Below are positions 41,654-49,664 of a DNA stretch of 64,000 bases, piece by piece. The translations under genes were made by a program, and so were the position numbers. The stretch's first letter is position 1; each line of letters opens with the position of its first letter. The notes under the pieces are model-generated. The model saw nothing but the letters and a program-made list of their open reading frames with translations. It had not been told where the DNA came from and ran no database searches. Source of the DNA: Acidimicrobiia bacterium (GTDB taxonomy: Bacteria > Actinomycetota > Acidimicrobiia > UBA2766); contig JADZDR010000027.1 in the NCBI GenBank assembly GCA_020850945.1, positions 46,982-110,981 on the forward strand, given 5' to 3'.

Positions 41654-42783
41654 GTTCCCACCCCGCCCGGCACCCCCGCTGACTCGACTTCTTCGAGCTC
41701 GAGTCGGTCAGCGACGGACCTGACCCGGCAGACCGAGCCGATCACCCGGCCGCCGTGGGGCAGGCGCTCGAGGTGCACGATGAGGTCGAGGGCGGCGGCC
41801 ATCTGGCGGCGCAGGGCCTCGAGCGGCCAGTTCGGCTCGGAGGTGAGGACCATCGTCTCGAGACGGCTGATCGCGTCGTGGGGGGAGTTGGCGTGGAGCG
41901 TGCCGAGCGATCCCTCGTGGCCGGTGTTCATTGCCGCGAGCATGTCGACCGCCTCGCCTCCCCTCACTTCGCCCACGATGATGCGGTCGGGGCGCATGCG
42001 CAGCGCTGTTCGCACGAGGTCGCGGACTGTCACGGCACCCCTCCCCTCGCTGTTCGCAGGGCGCGCCTCGAGTGCCACGACGTGTGGCTGCTCGAGCTCG
42101 AGCTCGGCGGCATCCTCGATCGTGATGATCCGCTCACCCGGGGGTATCGCCGCCGAGAGCACGTTCAGGAAGGTCGTCTTGCCAGATGACGTGCCACCGG
42201 TGACGAGTGTCGTGCGACGCCTCCGCACACAGTCCATCAGCTCGTCGAGTGTGGCAGCGGTGGCGAATCCCGAGGCCGCGAGCTGCGCCGGATCGGTCGT
42301 GCGCAATACGAAGCGACGGATGTTGCACACCGGACCGCACAGGGTGAGGGGAGGGATGACTGCGTGGAATCGTGACCCGTCGGCCAGCCTTGCATCGACC
42401 GTCGGATTCGACCTGTCGATGCGAAGCCCGAGCGGGCCCACGACACGCTCGATCATCGTCATCACGGCATCGGCATCAGCGAACGACACATCGGTCGCTT
42501 CGAGCCGGCCGTGACGCTCGACATAGACGGTGTCGGGTCCGTTGACCATGATCTCGGCGATGTCAGGGTCGGCGAGCAGGGGCTCGAGGGGTCCGAGCCC
42601 CGACAGGGATGCCGCCACGCGTGCGACTGCGTCTGCGAGAACGGGGGGAGGAAGGGCGGCCTCCTCTGCACAGATGCGGTGCACACGACGGTGCAGTGGC
42701 TCCCCGCCGTGGTCCCCGTCGAGGAGGCGCCGTCGTACGATCGGTTCGAGGCGAGCGGCGGCTGACACGGACGCGGCACTCAC
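41650..42783 (-). CDS. tadA: TadA/CpaF-type secretion ATPase
   Basis: A hexameric AAA-like ATPase of 377 residues that powers Flp pilus assembly. Seen: MVNGPDTVYVERHGRL in the N-terminal domain, Walker A LVTGGTSSGKTTFLN, the Asp box IITIEDAAELEL, the His box TGHEGSLGTLHANSPHDAI and VGEVRGGEAVDMLAAMNTG as Walker B region. It overlaps genes on both sides by 4 bases. Confidence 0.93.
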   Translation of the reverse strand: MSAASVSAAARLEPIVRRRLLDGDHGGEPLHRRVHRICAEEAALPPPVLADAVARVAASLSGLGPLEPLLADPDIAEIMVNGPDTVYVERHGRLEATDVSFADADAVMTMIERVVGPLGLRIDRSNPTVDARLADGSRFHAVIPPLTLCGPVCNIRRFVLRTTDPAQLAASGFATAATLDELMDCVRRRRTTLVTGGTSSGKTTFLNVLSAAIPPGERIITIEDAAELELEQPHVVALEARPANSEGRGAVTVRDLVRTALRMRPDRIIVGEVRGGEAVDMLAAMNTGHEGSLGTLHANSPHDAISRLETMVLTSEPNWPLEALRRQMAAALDLIVHLERLPHGGRVIGSVCRVRSVADRLELEEVESAGVPGGVGT

Positions 42784-43730
42784 CCCCGCACCTCGAAGCC
42801 GAGGAGGTCTGCCAACGACGCGGCCAGGGCCCTGACCTCACGTGCCCACCTCGAGCGGCGGTAGGGAAACACGAGCCTGCCGCGATCGGTCCAGTCCGCC
42901 ACACACGGCTCGTGCACGAGGACCGCCTCGGTGTCGAGGCCGAGAACCTCGTCGACGTCGTCGGGACGCACCTTCGACCCGGGGCGCTCCACAGCGACCG
43001 CGTGCACGGGAAGGGCCGCGGGCAGTTCCCCGAGCGCGCGGCGCGTCCGCTCGAGGCCGGCAAGGTCGCATGGCACGAGGAGAAAGAGGAGATCGCTGTC
43101 GGCGAGATCGTCGGCACGAGGCACGTGGCCCGATGGAAGATCGAGAACGGCGAAATCGAAGCCGGCGCGGACACCGGCCGCGATCACGGCACGGTCGTCG
43201 GCGCCGGCTGCCATGAAGCCGCGCAGCCCGCTCGCGTGCGTGCGGGCAAGCCGACAGTCCCGCGAGAGAACCTCGTCGGGAGCACCGAACCAGCTCGCCC
43301 CGTCCTGCCACACGTGGTCCAGGTCTGCGTAAGCCGACCTGAGACCGTGATGGTTGACAGCACCGGCCAGGTTCACGGCGAAGACGGTGGCGCCACACCC
43401 ACCCTTGGCCGACCACACAGCGGCCACGGTCCCTCCGCGCACCTCCTCGTCACCGGCGGCGAGCGCGTCCCGGACCGCGGATTCGAGATCGCCTGCCACG
43501 ACTGCGCCCGTCACACGGATCGTGGGCATCGGTGCGTCCACCTCTCGATCGACGAGCGCCACGTCCGCCGCCGGCCAGCAGGCGGGATGGGGGCGGTCAC
43601 TCTCGATGCGCATACCCCGGCAGCGCGAGATCACGGCCGCTGCCTCTCGGGCGAGACGGTCGTCCCGGACCGAGATCGCGACCGCGATCTCACGCTCGTG
43701 TGTTCCTGCTGTAGGCGAGAGCAGTTGCAT
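42780..43730 (-). CDS. TadZ/CpaE-like MinD-family localisation protein
   Basis: A 316-residue protein of the ParA/MinD superfamily that places the pilus machine at the pole. Seen: a short receiver-like N-terminal part, then VAAVWSAKGGCGATVFAVNL, LRSAYADLDHVWQDGASWF and VLDLPSGHVPRADDL. The P-loop reads KGGCGAT: the Lys before the Thr is missing, as in many CpaE-type proteins, so ATP hydrolysis is doubtful. The start at ATG 43730 has no good ribosome binding site; ATG 43781 is possible. First gene of the tad operon. Confidence 0.82.
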   Translation of the reverse strand: MQLLSPTAGTHEREIAVAISVRDDRLAREAAAVISRCRGMRIESDRPHPACWPAADVALVDREVDAPMPTIRVTGAVVAGDLESAVRDALAAGDEEVRGGTVAAVWSAKGGCGATVFAVNLAGAVNHHGLRSAYADLDHVWQDGASWFGAPDEVLSRDCRLARTHASGLRGFMAAGADDRAVIAAGVRAGFDFAVLDLPSGHVPRADDLADSDLLFLLVPCDLAGLERTRRALGELPAALPVHAVAVERPGSKVRPDDVDEVLGLDTEAVLVHEPCVADWTDRGRLVFPYRRSRWAREVRALAASLADLLGFEVRG

Positions 43731-43826
43731 CGACAACTGTCTAACCCAGTTTGCATTGCATTGCAATGTTTTGCGTCTCAATACGTCCTATTGCGTATCG
43801 AAATCGCGGACCGCAGGTGGCGCAGA
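43731..43826. other. AT-rich intergenic region, probable tad promoter
   Basis: This 96-base gap is far richer in A and T than anything around it. It contains TTGCATTGCATTGCAATG, with repeated TGCAAT words and the palindrome ATTGCAAT. Read on the minus strand, TTGCAA, 17 bases, then TAGACA could be a weak promoter ending 7 bases before the ATG at 43730. The repeated words may bind a regulator. Confidence 0.4.
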
Positions 43827-44780
43827 TCAGGTGATCCGGCCCAGACCCTCCGTCGTCGGCTCCGAGGAGTCGGCGGGTGTCGCCCCGATCTCGTCTCCAC
43901 CGGGTGCCGGTCCTCGCACGTCCTCTTCGGTGTCGAAGGTGCCGTCACCGTCGGAGTCGTATGCCTCCACGTCGACTTGGCCGTCGCCGTCGAGGTCGGC
44001 TGCGATGACATCGGTCATGCCGTCGGCGTCAGTGTCGGCCTCGATCGTGTCGGCGACGCCGTCGCCGTCGCGGTCCGTGACGACCGTGTCGAAGGCGCCG
44101 TCTGCATCCGCATCGAGGATGACGGCCTCGACGTTGCCGGCAGCGTCGTGCACGACGGCCTCGTCGACGACCCCGTCGGCGTCGTAGTCGGTGAAGACCG
44201 TCTCCATCTCGCCGTCGTAGTCGGTGTCGGAGACGGTCGTCTCGAGGTAGCCGTCGGCATCCGTGTCGAGGGAGGCCTCGTCGACGGCACCGTCGCCGTC
44301 GGTGTCGAACTCGTGCACGTCCGTGTAGCCGTCCCCGTCGGAGTCGGTGTACACGGCATCGACGATCCCGTCACCGTCGACGTCGTCGAAGATGGTCTCG
44401 GCGTAGCCGTCCCCGTCCGTGTCGAGTGGCTCACCGATCGGCGGCTGGTCGGATTCGAGGCCGGACGGTGGCCCCTGATCGACGGGAGCGTCCACGTCCT
44501 CCGGTGGCGCCACCGACGACTCGTCGTACGGCGCCTCGGCGTCGATCTCGCCGTCGTAGTCGGTGTCGAAGAGCACGACCTCGGGTGCGCCGTCCTCGTC
44601 GGCATCCACGTAGATCTCGTCGACCACTCCGTCGACGTTCGTGTCGAACCCGACAGCGTCCGCCACGCCGTCGCCGTCCGTGTCCATGACGGCTACGTCC
44701 ACGAGGCCGTCCCCGTCCTCGTCGATCAGGACGCCGTCGGCCTGCCCGTCGCCATCGATGTCGATCCATTCCTCTGACAT
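43827..44780 (-). CDS. Acidic 13-residue-repeat protein (DxDxDGxxD), 19 repeats
   Basis: A 317-residue, extremely acidic protein with almost no Lys. After the six-residue leader MSEEWI it has six consecutive 13-residue units of the form DxDxDGxxDxxxx (for example DTDGDGVADAVGF), a 35-residue Pro-rich linker, then thirteen more units of which the eighth is worn (HDAAGNVEAVIL), and a Gly/Pro/Thr-rich tail. Each unit is an EF-hand-like calcium loop. There is no signal peptide or membrane anchor. GGAGGAGAGG precedes the ATG and an ECF-type promoter lies at 44850-44875. A paralogue with exactly 13 units is at 59866. Function unknown; calcium-dependent assembly is an inference. Confidence 0.85.
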   Translation of the reverse strand: MSEEWIDIDGDGQADGVLIDEDGDGLVDVAVMDTDGDGVADAVGFDTNVDGVVDEIYVDADEDGAPEVVLFDTDYDGEIDAEAPYDESSVAPPEDVDAPVDQGPPSGLESDQPPIGEPLDTDGDGYAETIFDDVDGDGIVDAVYTDSDGDGYTDVHEFDTDGDGAVDEASLDTDADGYLETTVSDTDYDGEMETVFTDYDADGVVDEAVVHDAAGNVEAVILDADADGAFDTVVTDRDGDGVADTIEADTDADGMTDVIAADLDGDGQVDVEAYDSDGDGTFDTEEDVRGPAPGGDEIGATPADSSEPTTEGLGRIT

Positions 44781-44837
44781 GTCCCTCTCCTCCTGTTGTC
44801 GCCGTCTTGGCGGCGTACTACCCGTTCATCGTCTCTT

Positions 44838-46082
44838 TCACGGAGTTTCGACGCGGTGCACATCGGTCGGGTTCCCAGGATGCGCCAAATCCTTCGGTGG
44901 TGGCGGCGGGGCGGGAAGGCTCGTTGCCGCGAGCTCCCATGCCGGTCGTCCGGCGGCCTTGCGGAAGTCGTGCCCGCACTTGGCGCAGGCACGGAGGGCG
45001 GGATCGTCCGCCCGAGTCCCGCAGTCGGGGCAGAAGGTCACAACCCGGGTATCGCTGTCCATGCCCTGGCAGCGCGGGCACACGAACTCGGGATCGAGGT
45101 CCTTGACACGCACGAGGGTGCCGAGGAGCACGAAGGGCTGGAGTCCACCGCGTCCTATCGTCGCGCCGAGGCTCCCGCCGAGGGCACGCACGCGGTTGTT
45201 GCGCATCATGACCTTGCGGTAGTCGGGATTGTGGATCTTCTCGAGACCGCAGTCACGGCACCTGTGAAGCGTGCGCACCGGAAGGCCTCTCCTCAGCTCG
45301 GCCTGCTGCCAGAGGAAGTCGACGATGGGTCGGTCCTCCTCGGCCACGACCACGCGCACGCAGCCGCTCCCGCCAGCCTGCATCGACTCGATCTGGGCGG
45401 CGAGACGTTCGACGTCGCCTTGCAGGTTCGCCGGCATCGCCCCCGGTGTGGACGCGATGAGGACGGCAACGCCGAGCATCGCCTTCGCCGTCTCGACCTC
45501 CACGGCGAGCTGGGATTCACCCGCGTGGAACACCACATGCTTGGCCCCCCGCAGCCGGTCCGACGGCTTGGGGCGGAATCCGCCTTCGAACCAGCGCCCC
45601 GCCCGATCCACGATCCTGGTGCCGATCGTGCCCGTGCGGGAGATCGCCCGATCCATGACCGTTCCCGGCGCCGCCGGGTCGACAGCGAACCACCACGCGG
45701 GTGGGGCGAAACGTTGGGCCGCACCAGGGTCGAGGCGGCCCAGGGCCGCGTCGAGACGCATCTGGATCTCCCACATCCCCTGCCGGTAGGCCTCGACGAC
45801 GCTACCCGGGCGACCGAGCGCGGCCGGCCACCGATCCTGGATCCGGATCGAGAGGGAGGCGGAACCCTGGCCGGACGCGACGTAGACGACGGCTCCGATC
45901 GGGAGGACGTCAGGCCGGGTCGCCATCGAGGCGACGGCCGAGCCGCGCCGCATCTCGAACGAGGCCACCGCCTCCGCCGTCATCTCGAAGCCGAGCTCGC
46001 GCAACGTGGAGACGACGGCTCCACGTGACGCCGCTGCCGGGACGCCGAGCGACCGTTCCAGGTCGACGAGCACGAGTGTCAT
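44838..46082 (-). CDS. Multi-zinc-ribbon protein of unknown family
   Basis: A 414-residue protein. The first 260 residues are an unrecognised alpha/beta domain (SLGVPAAASRGAVVSTLREL at the start, MLGVAVLIASTPGAMPANLQ later). The C-terminal part carries eight Cys in four CxxC pairs: HRCRDCGLE, CPRCQGMD, FCPDCG and CAKCGHDF, enough for two zinc ribbons, then a Pro-rich tail. GGGAGGA lies 7 bases before the ATG. It follows the Ser/Tyr/Asp-repeat gene by 41 bases and is probably transcribed with it from the ECF-type promoter at 46665. Confidence 0.7.
   Translation of the reverse strand: MTLVLVDLERSLGVPAAASRGAVVSTLRELGFEMTAEAVASFEMRRGSAVASMATRPDVLPIGAVVYVASGQGSASLSIRIQDRWPAALGRPGSVVEAYRQGMWEIQMRLDAALGRLDPGAAQRFAPPAWWFAVDPAAPGTVMDRAISRTGTIGTRIVDRAGRWFEGGFRPKPSDRLRGAKHVVFHAGESQLAVEVETAKAMLGVAVLIASTPGAMPANLQGDVERLAAQIESMQAGGSGCVRVVVAEEDRPIVDFLWQQAELRRGLPVRTLHRCRDCGLEKIHNPDYRKVMMRNNRVRALGGSLGATIGRGGLQPFVLLGTLVRVKDLDPEFVCPRCQGMDSDTRVVTFCPDCGTRADDPALRACAKCGHDFRKAAGRPAWELAATSLPAPPPPPKDLAHPGNPTDVHRVETP
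44850..44875 (-). promoter_or_regulatory. ECF-type promoter GGAACC-N16-CGTC before the 19-repeat acidic protein
   Basis: On the minus strand GGAACC (44875-44870) is followed after exactly 16 bases by CGTC (44853-44850), inside the 3' end of the zinc-ribbon gene and about 70 bases before ATG 44780. The same motif with the same spacing occurs at 46665, 47498, 54222 and 59802. Confidence 0.75.
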
Positions 46083-46123
46083 CGTTCCATCCTCCCTCTG
46101 GCCTCCTCTCCACGCCGGTCGCC

Positions 46124-46630
46124 TCAGTAGCCGGAATCCGACGACGAGTCATAGGAAGCCGACGAGTCATACGACGCCGAGTCATACGACGCCGACGAGT
46201 CATACGACGACGAGTCGTAGGAAGCAGACGAGTCATACGACGCCGAGTCGTACGACGCCGACGAGTCATACGACGCCGAGTCGTAGGAAGCCGAGGCGAG
46301 GTCGTCCGCCGCCCACTCCGTGTAGGTCTCGGCGTTCGACGCAGCCCAGCTCGCGTCTGCATACTCGTCACCGGCCGTCGAGAGGTCAGCCGCCGCGTTC
46401 GCGAGGGCCTGCTCACCGGCCTGCGTGGCACCCGCCTCGAAGCAGTCCTCTGCCCATGCGAGCTCGCCCTCGGCCCACTGCTCGTATCCCTCACCCGTCG
46501 CGGCGTGCCAGTCGGACCAGTCCGCCTGGTTGGCCGCGCTGTCGAGGTTCGCCTCGGCCGACGCGAGGTCTGCGCTGTCTACGCTGTCTGCGCCGTCTGC
46601 ACTGTCCGTGTACTCGGTCCACTCGGTCAT
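46124..46630 (-). CDS. Acidic aromatic protein with C-terminal Ser-Tyr-Asp-Ser repeats
   Basis: A 168-residue protein with no Lys or Arg that I can find, rich in Asp, Glu, Ser, Ala, Trp and Tyr. The first 110 residues form alternating acidic helices (MTEWTEYTDSADGADSVDSA; AEGELAWAEDCFEAG). The last 55 consist of nine YDS units in the pattern ASYDS/ASYDSS, ending SDSGY. No signal peptide. The leader resembles those of the DxDxDG proteins (MSEEWID, MTEEYLD). GGAGGA lies 5 bases before the ATG; ECF-type promoter at 46665. The composition suggests a disordered, phase-separating or surface-coating protein. Confidence 0.8.
   Translation of the reverse strand: MTEWTEYTDSADGADSVDSADLASAEANLDSAANQADWSDWHAATGEGYEQWAEGELAWAEDCFEAGATQAGEQALANAAADLSTAGDEYADASWAASNAETYTEWAADDLASASYDSASYDSSASYDSASYDSSASYDSSSYDSSASYDSASYDSSASYDSSSDSGY
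46133..46300. repeat. Tandem 15-bp and 12-bp units coding for YDS repeats
   Basis: Words such as GACGAGTCATACGAC and GCCGAGTCATACGAC alternate about nine times with small differences. They form the 3' third of the acidic aromatic gene. The near-identity of units suggests recent expansion. Confidence 0.85.
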
Positions 46631-46664
46631 CTTCGTCCTCCACGTTGTCGGTTGTCGCACGTAT

Positions 46665-46690
46665 GACGCGGCCCGAAGTGCCTCGGTTCC
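46665..46690 (-). promoter_or_regulatory. ECF-type promoter GGAACC-N16-CGTC before the YDS-repeat gene
   Basis: Minus-strand GGAACC (46690-46685), 16 bases, CGTC (46668-46665); the start codon is at 46630, giving a leader of roughly 25-30 bases that includes a good ribosome binding site. It would also serve the zinc-ribbon gene downstream. Confidence 0.8.
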
Positions 46691-46791
46691 CCACATTCTC
46701 GCACCACTGCAGATCGGCAGCCACTGAGAGTGCGACCGGGCCACGCAGGACACAAGACATGCGCACGCCGGTGGAAGGCCACTGCGGGAAA

Positions 46792-47475
46792 TCAGGGCGT
46801 GCCGAGGCGCACGCCGCAATCGGTGTCGAGGCCGAGAACGCTGCCGTCGGCATAGACGAGTACGAGGATGCGCTCGCCGCCGTACGAGGCGTTGCCCACG
46901 GCGTCGAGATCAGCCGTGGCCACCTCTTCTTCGGCGAGCTCGGTCGCGCACCGGGCCGCAGGGCCGGCGAGAGGGCGGCGCGGCGTGTCCGCCGTCGGCT
47001 CCGCCAGCGCGGCGAGGGCTGCTGCATCGACCACGCTACCGAGGTCGCCGAGGTCGTAGACCTCGACACTGCCCGAGCCGCCCGTCGCGAGGGGAGGCCC
47101 GTCGGAACCACCGGGGCCGGCATCACCCATGCGCGTGACGACCAGCGCCAGCGCGGCGAGGACCGCCGCAGCCGCGAACACCCCGACGAGGGCACGACGA
47201 CGTCTTCCCGACATCTCCACGACGGGCCACACGTCGTGCGACGGGCCAGCCTGCTCGTTGTCTTCGGCAAGCGTTGCCCTCGTCGCAGCAGCCACGGCAG
47301 CCGAGATGTGGCGACGGCGAGTCACCTCGTCCACGGGTGCGGGGCCGACCGCGCGGAGTGCCTCGCGAAGCTCGGCTAGCTCGGCTCTGCTCACTGCCGA
47401 GTCGGGATCGCCCTCGAGCTCCTCGATCGTCTCGTCACCTTCCGGGTCGGTCATCTCTCGTTCCTCGTCGCTCAC
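46792..47475 (-). CDS. Membrane anti-sigma factor
   Basis: A 227-residue single-span protein encoded 30 bases after the ECF sigma gene. Seen: a cytoplasmic acidic and helical part (residues about 1-90; SRAELAELREALRAVGPAPV), one membrane span near 93-112 (ALVGVFAAAAVLAALALVV), and an extracytoplasmic domain with two Cys (AARCATELAEEEV and LDTDCGVRLG) that could form a disulfide. This layout is typical of anti-sigma factors that release their sigma on an envelope signal. GTG start at 47475. An ECF-type promoter directly upstream suggests feedback control. Confidence 0.82.
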   Translation of the reverse strand: MSDEEREMTDPEGDETIEELEGDPDSAVSRAELAELREALRAVGPAPVDEVTRRRHISAAVAAATRATLAEDNEQAGPSHDVWPVVEMSGRRRRALVGVFAAAAVLAALALVVTRMGDAGPGGSDGPPLATGGSGSVEVYDLGDLGSVVDAAALAALAEPTADTPRRPLAGPAARCATELAEEEVATADLDAVGNASYGGERILVLVYADGSVLGLDTDCGVRLGTP

Positions 47476-47497
47476 GCCATTGCCCGCTACCCCGTTC

Positions 47498-47523
47498 GAC
47501 GCGCATCACACCTCGCCGGTTCC
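47498..47523 (-). promoter_or_regulatory. ECF-type promoter GGAACC-N16-CGTC before the anti-sigma gene
   Basis: Minus-strand GGAACC (47523-47518), 16 bases, CGTC (47501-47498). It straddles the stop codon of the sigma gene and ends 22 bases before GTG 47475. Autoregulation of an anti-sigma gene by its cognate sigma is common, so this site links the motif to the sigma factor encoded here. Confidence 0.75.
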
Positions 47524-48072
47524 CAGAAGCCTCACCAATTCCTTGCGGCCGCGGGCGATGCGTGACTTCACGGTACCGAGCTCGAGGCCCAGCGCGACTG
47601 CGATCTCCGGGTAGTCGAGGTCACAGAGGTCACGCAGGACTACGGCATCCCTGAAGTCGGGGGTCATCTGCAGGAGGGCGGCGTCGACGTCGAGACGGGC
47701 AGAGACGCGCTCCGCCGTGTCGGGTGTCGACGCGAGGCCGGGTTCGGGGAGGGCCTCGACCAGTTGCTCACGGTCGCGCCGCTTGCGCATCATGCCGAGG
47801 GCGGCGTTCGTCGCGACCGTGTAGAGCCATGTCGTGAACTTCGCCCGACCGTCGAACGCGCCGAGTTTCGTGGCAACTGCGATCAACGCCTCCTGGCACG
47901 CGTCGTCGGCATCCCGCGGGTCACGCAGCACACGGCGACACCGCGCATGCACAGCGTCGTAGTGGCGGTCGAGGAGAACCTCGAGGGCAGTCCTGTCACC
48001 GGCCTGGGCGGCCCTGACCAGTTCGTCGTCGTCCGCCTCGGCGAAGCGGATCCGATCTCGCACAGGTGCCAT
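47506..48072 (-). CDS. ECF-type RNA polymerase sigma factor
   Basis: A 188-residue sigma-70-family protein with only regions 2 and 4. Seen: region 2 with DELVRAAQAGDRTALEVLLD, YDAVHARCRRVLRDPRDADD, FTTWLYTVATNAALGMMRKR, and region 4 with FRDAVVLRDLCDLDYPEIAV and LELGTVKSRIARGRKEL as the -35-binding helix-turn-helix. A TAACCT element ends 6 bases before the ATG, so the transcript is probably leaderless and not autoregulated at this start. It is the best candidate to read the five GGAACC-N16-CGTC promoters. Confidence 0.92.
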   Translation of the reverse strand: MAPVRDRIRFAEADDDELVRAAQAGDRTALEVLLDRHYDAVHARCRRVLRDPRDADDACQEALIAVATKLGAFDGRAKFTTWLYTVATNAALGMMRKRRDREQLVEALPEPGLASTPDTAERVSARLDVDAALLQMTPDFRDAVVLRDLCDLDYPEIAVALGLELGTVKSRIARGRKELVRLLGTGEV

Positions 48073-48078
48073 GCCGAC

Positions 48079-48084
48079 AGGTTA
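48079..48084 (-). promoter_or_regulatory. -10 element TAACCT, leaderless configuration for the sigma gene
   Basis: On the minus strand TAACCT ends 6 bases before ATG 48072; no Shine-Dalgarno sequence. Divergent from TATCCT (48125-48130), which ends 10 bases before the dynamin GTG at 48141. Confidence 0.5.
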
Positions 48085-48140
48085 ACGGGGCACCTGCGCA
48101 AGGCAGGTCGAAGTCCCCGCGATGTATCCTGCTCGCGTCG

Positions 48141-49664
48141 GTGGCAAACGAACTCATCTCGCACATCTCCTATCTCGCGGAATCGGCGCTTGCCGGGCTA
48201 CCCGACGGCCTACCGCGACGCGGAATCGGAACCGTCCTCGAGAAGCTGAAGGACCCTCTTCGCATCGCTGTCGCGGGCCGCGTCAATGCCGGCAAGTCCA
48301 CGCTCGTGAACGCCCTGCTCGGCCAGAAGGTCGCCCCTGTGGGCACGGGCGAGACCACGAAGGTCGTCGTCTACTACCGCTACGGGACGCGTGATTCGAT
48401 CACCGTGGTCGGCAAGGACGGCACATCCTGGACATGCCCTTTTGCATCCGGGCACTGCCTCCCCGACGATCTCGGCAGGCCCGCGACCGAGATTGCCCGC
48501 GCTGACGTGACACTCTCCAACGCCGTGCTGCGGGACTTCACCCTCATCGACACACCCGGCCTCGCCGCAGGCACACGTGTTCACAGCGCGGAGACCGAGC
48601 GGTTCCTCTCCGTCGACACCTCCGGCCTCGGCCCCGAAGACTGCGCCGCCGTCGCCGAGGCGGCGGCCCTCCTGTTCCTGATGCCACATGCCACGGGCAC
48701 GGACAGGGTGGTCCTGGAGTCCTTTCGCGCCCTGTACGAATCGACTGCCGCGTCGGCCGTGAACGTCATCGGCATCCTCACCCACGTCGACCGACTCGCC
48801 GCCGCGGACGAGGACCCCTGGCCGCACGCCAAAGACGCCGCAACCGAGTTGGGACGGACCATGCGCACACTCGTGGCCGACGTCGTCCCCCTGAACACCC
48901 TGCTCGCGGAGACGGCACAGACGGACGACTTCACCGAGCTCGACGCCTTGGCCCTGCGCACGCTCGCCGCCACGGAGCCGGCGTCGCGCGGGCGGCTCCT
49001 GCTCTCGGTGGACGACCTGCTCGAGACCGAGACGGCAGGCGTGCCGCACGATGTACGCACCCGGCTCCTCGACCTACTCGACCTCTACGGCATCTCCCAG
49101 GCCCTGGCCGCTGTCGACGAGGGGGCGCACGGCGCCGGCTCCATCCTCGACCGGCTCCGCGCGGTGTCGGGCTGGGGTTCCTTGCACCGCACGCTCCTCG
49201 ATTCGTTCGTGCGGCGCGCCGCCGTATTGAAGGCACACGCCGCCCTCTGCGACCTACGGTCCGTGGCCTGGCGCTTCGCGGACGACGCCGCGGCCCGCGA
49301 CTGGCTCCGGTGGATCAGGGACGAGATCGAACGTCTCGAGCTCGACCCGTCCCTCCTCGATCTGCGCCTTCTCGACATCGGCCGCCGCGCCTCGGCCGGC
49401 GACCTCGATCTGCCCCCTGACCTCATGGACGACCTCTTCAGACTCGTGGGCGGCACCGCTGCGTCCGCCCGTCTCGGCCTCCCCCCCGATGCCACACCTG
49501 AGGTTGTTCAGGCCGAGGCGGTGACGGCCGCTGCCCGCTGGCGCGAGTTCGCCAACGATCCGCTCCGCTCTCCGCCCGAGCGCCGCATAGCGGACGAGGT
49601 GCGGGCCGCTTACGAGGCGATCCATGCCGACATCTCGGGCCACGGGCGGGGAGACCGCGTGTGA
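48141..49664 (+). CDS. Dynamin-like GTPase (IniA/IniC-like), first of pair
   Basis: A 507-residue large GTPase. Seen: G1 VAGRVNAGKSTLVNALLGQK, a switch I Thr in GTGETTK, G3 LIDTPGLAAG and G4 GILTHVDRLA, followed by a helical stalk-like region. Bacterial dynamins of this class bind and remodel the cytoplasmic membrane; mycobacterial IniA and IniC are tandem dynamins that support membrane integrity. GTG 48141 is chosen because similarity begins right after it. Overlaps the second dynamin as GTGA. Confidence 0.88.
   Translation: MANELISHISYLAESALAGLPDGLPRRGIGTVLEKLKDPLRIAVAGRVNAGKSTLVNALLGQKVAPVGTGETTKVVVYYRYGTRDSITVVGKDGTSWTCPFASGHCLPDDLGRPATEIARADVTLSNAVLRDFTLIDTPGLAAGTRVHSAETERFLSVDTSGLGPEDCAAVAEAAALLFLMPHATGTDRVVLESFRALYESTAASAVNVIGILTHVDRLAAADEDPWPHAKDAATELGRTMRTLVADVVPLNTLLAETAQTDDFTELDALALRTLAATEPASRGRLLLSVDDLLETETAGVPHDVRTRLLDLLDLYGISQALAAVDEGAHGAGSILDRLRAVSGWGSLHRTLLDSFVRRAAVLKAHAALCDLRSVAWRFADDAAARDWLRWIRDEIERLELDPSLLDLRLLDIGRRASAGDLDLPPDLMDDLFRLVGGTAASARLGLPPDATPEVVQAEAVTAAARWREFANDPLRSPPERRIADEVRAAYEAIHADISGHGRGDRV

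Noticed and set aside
45840..45880. GGAACC inside the zinc-ribbon gene
   Set aside because: After 16 bases the sequence reads TAGA; no CGTC at the required distance and wrong orientation for any target.
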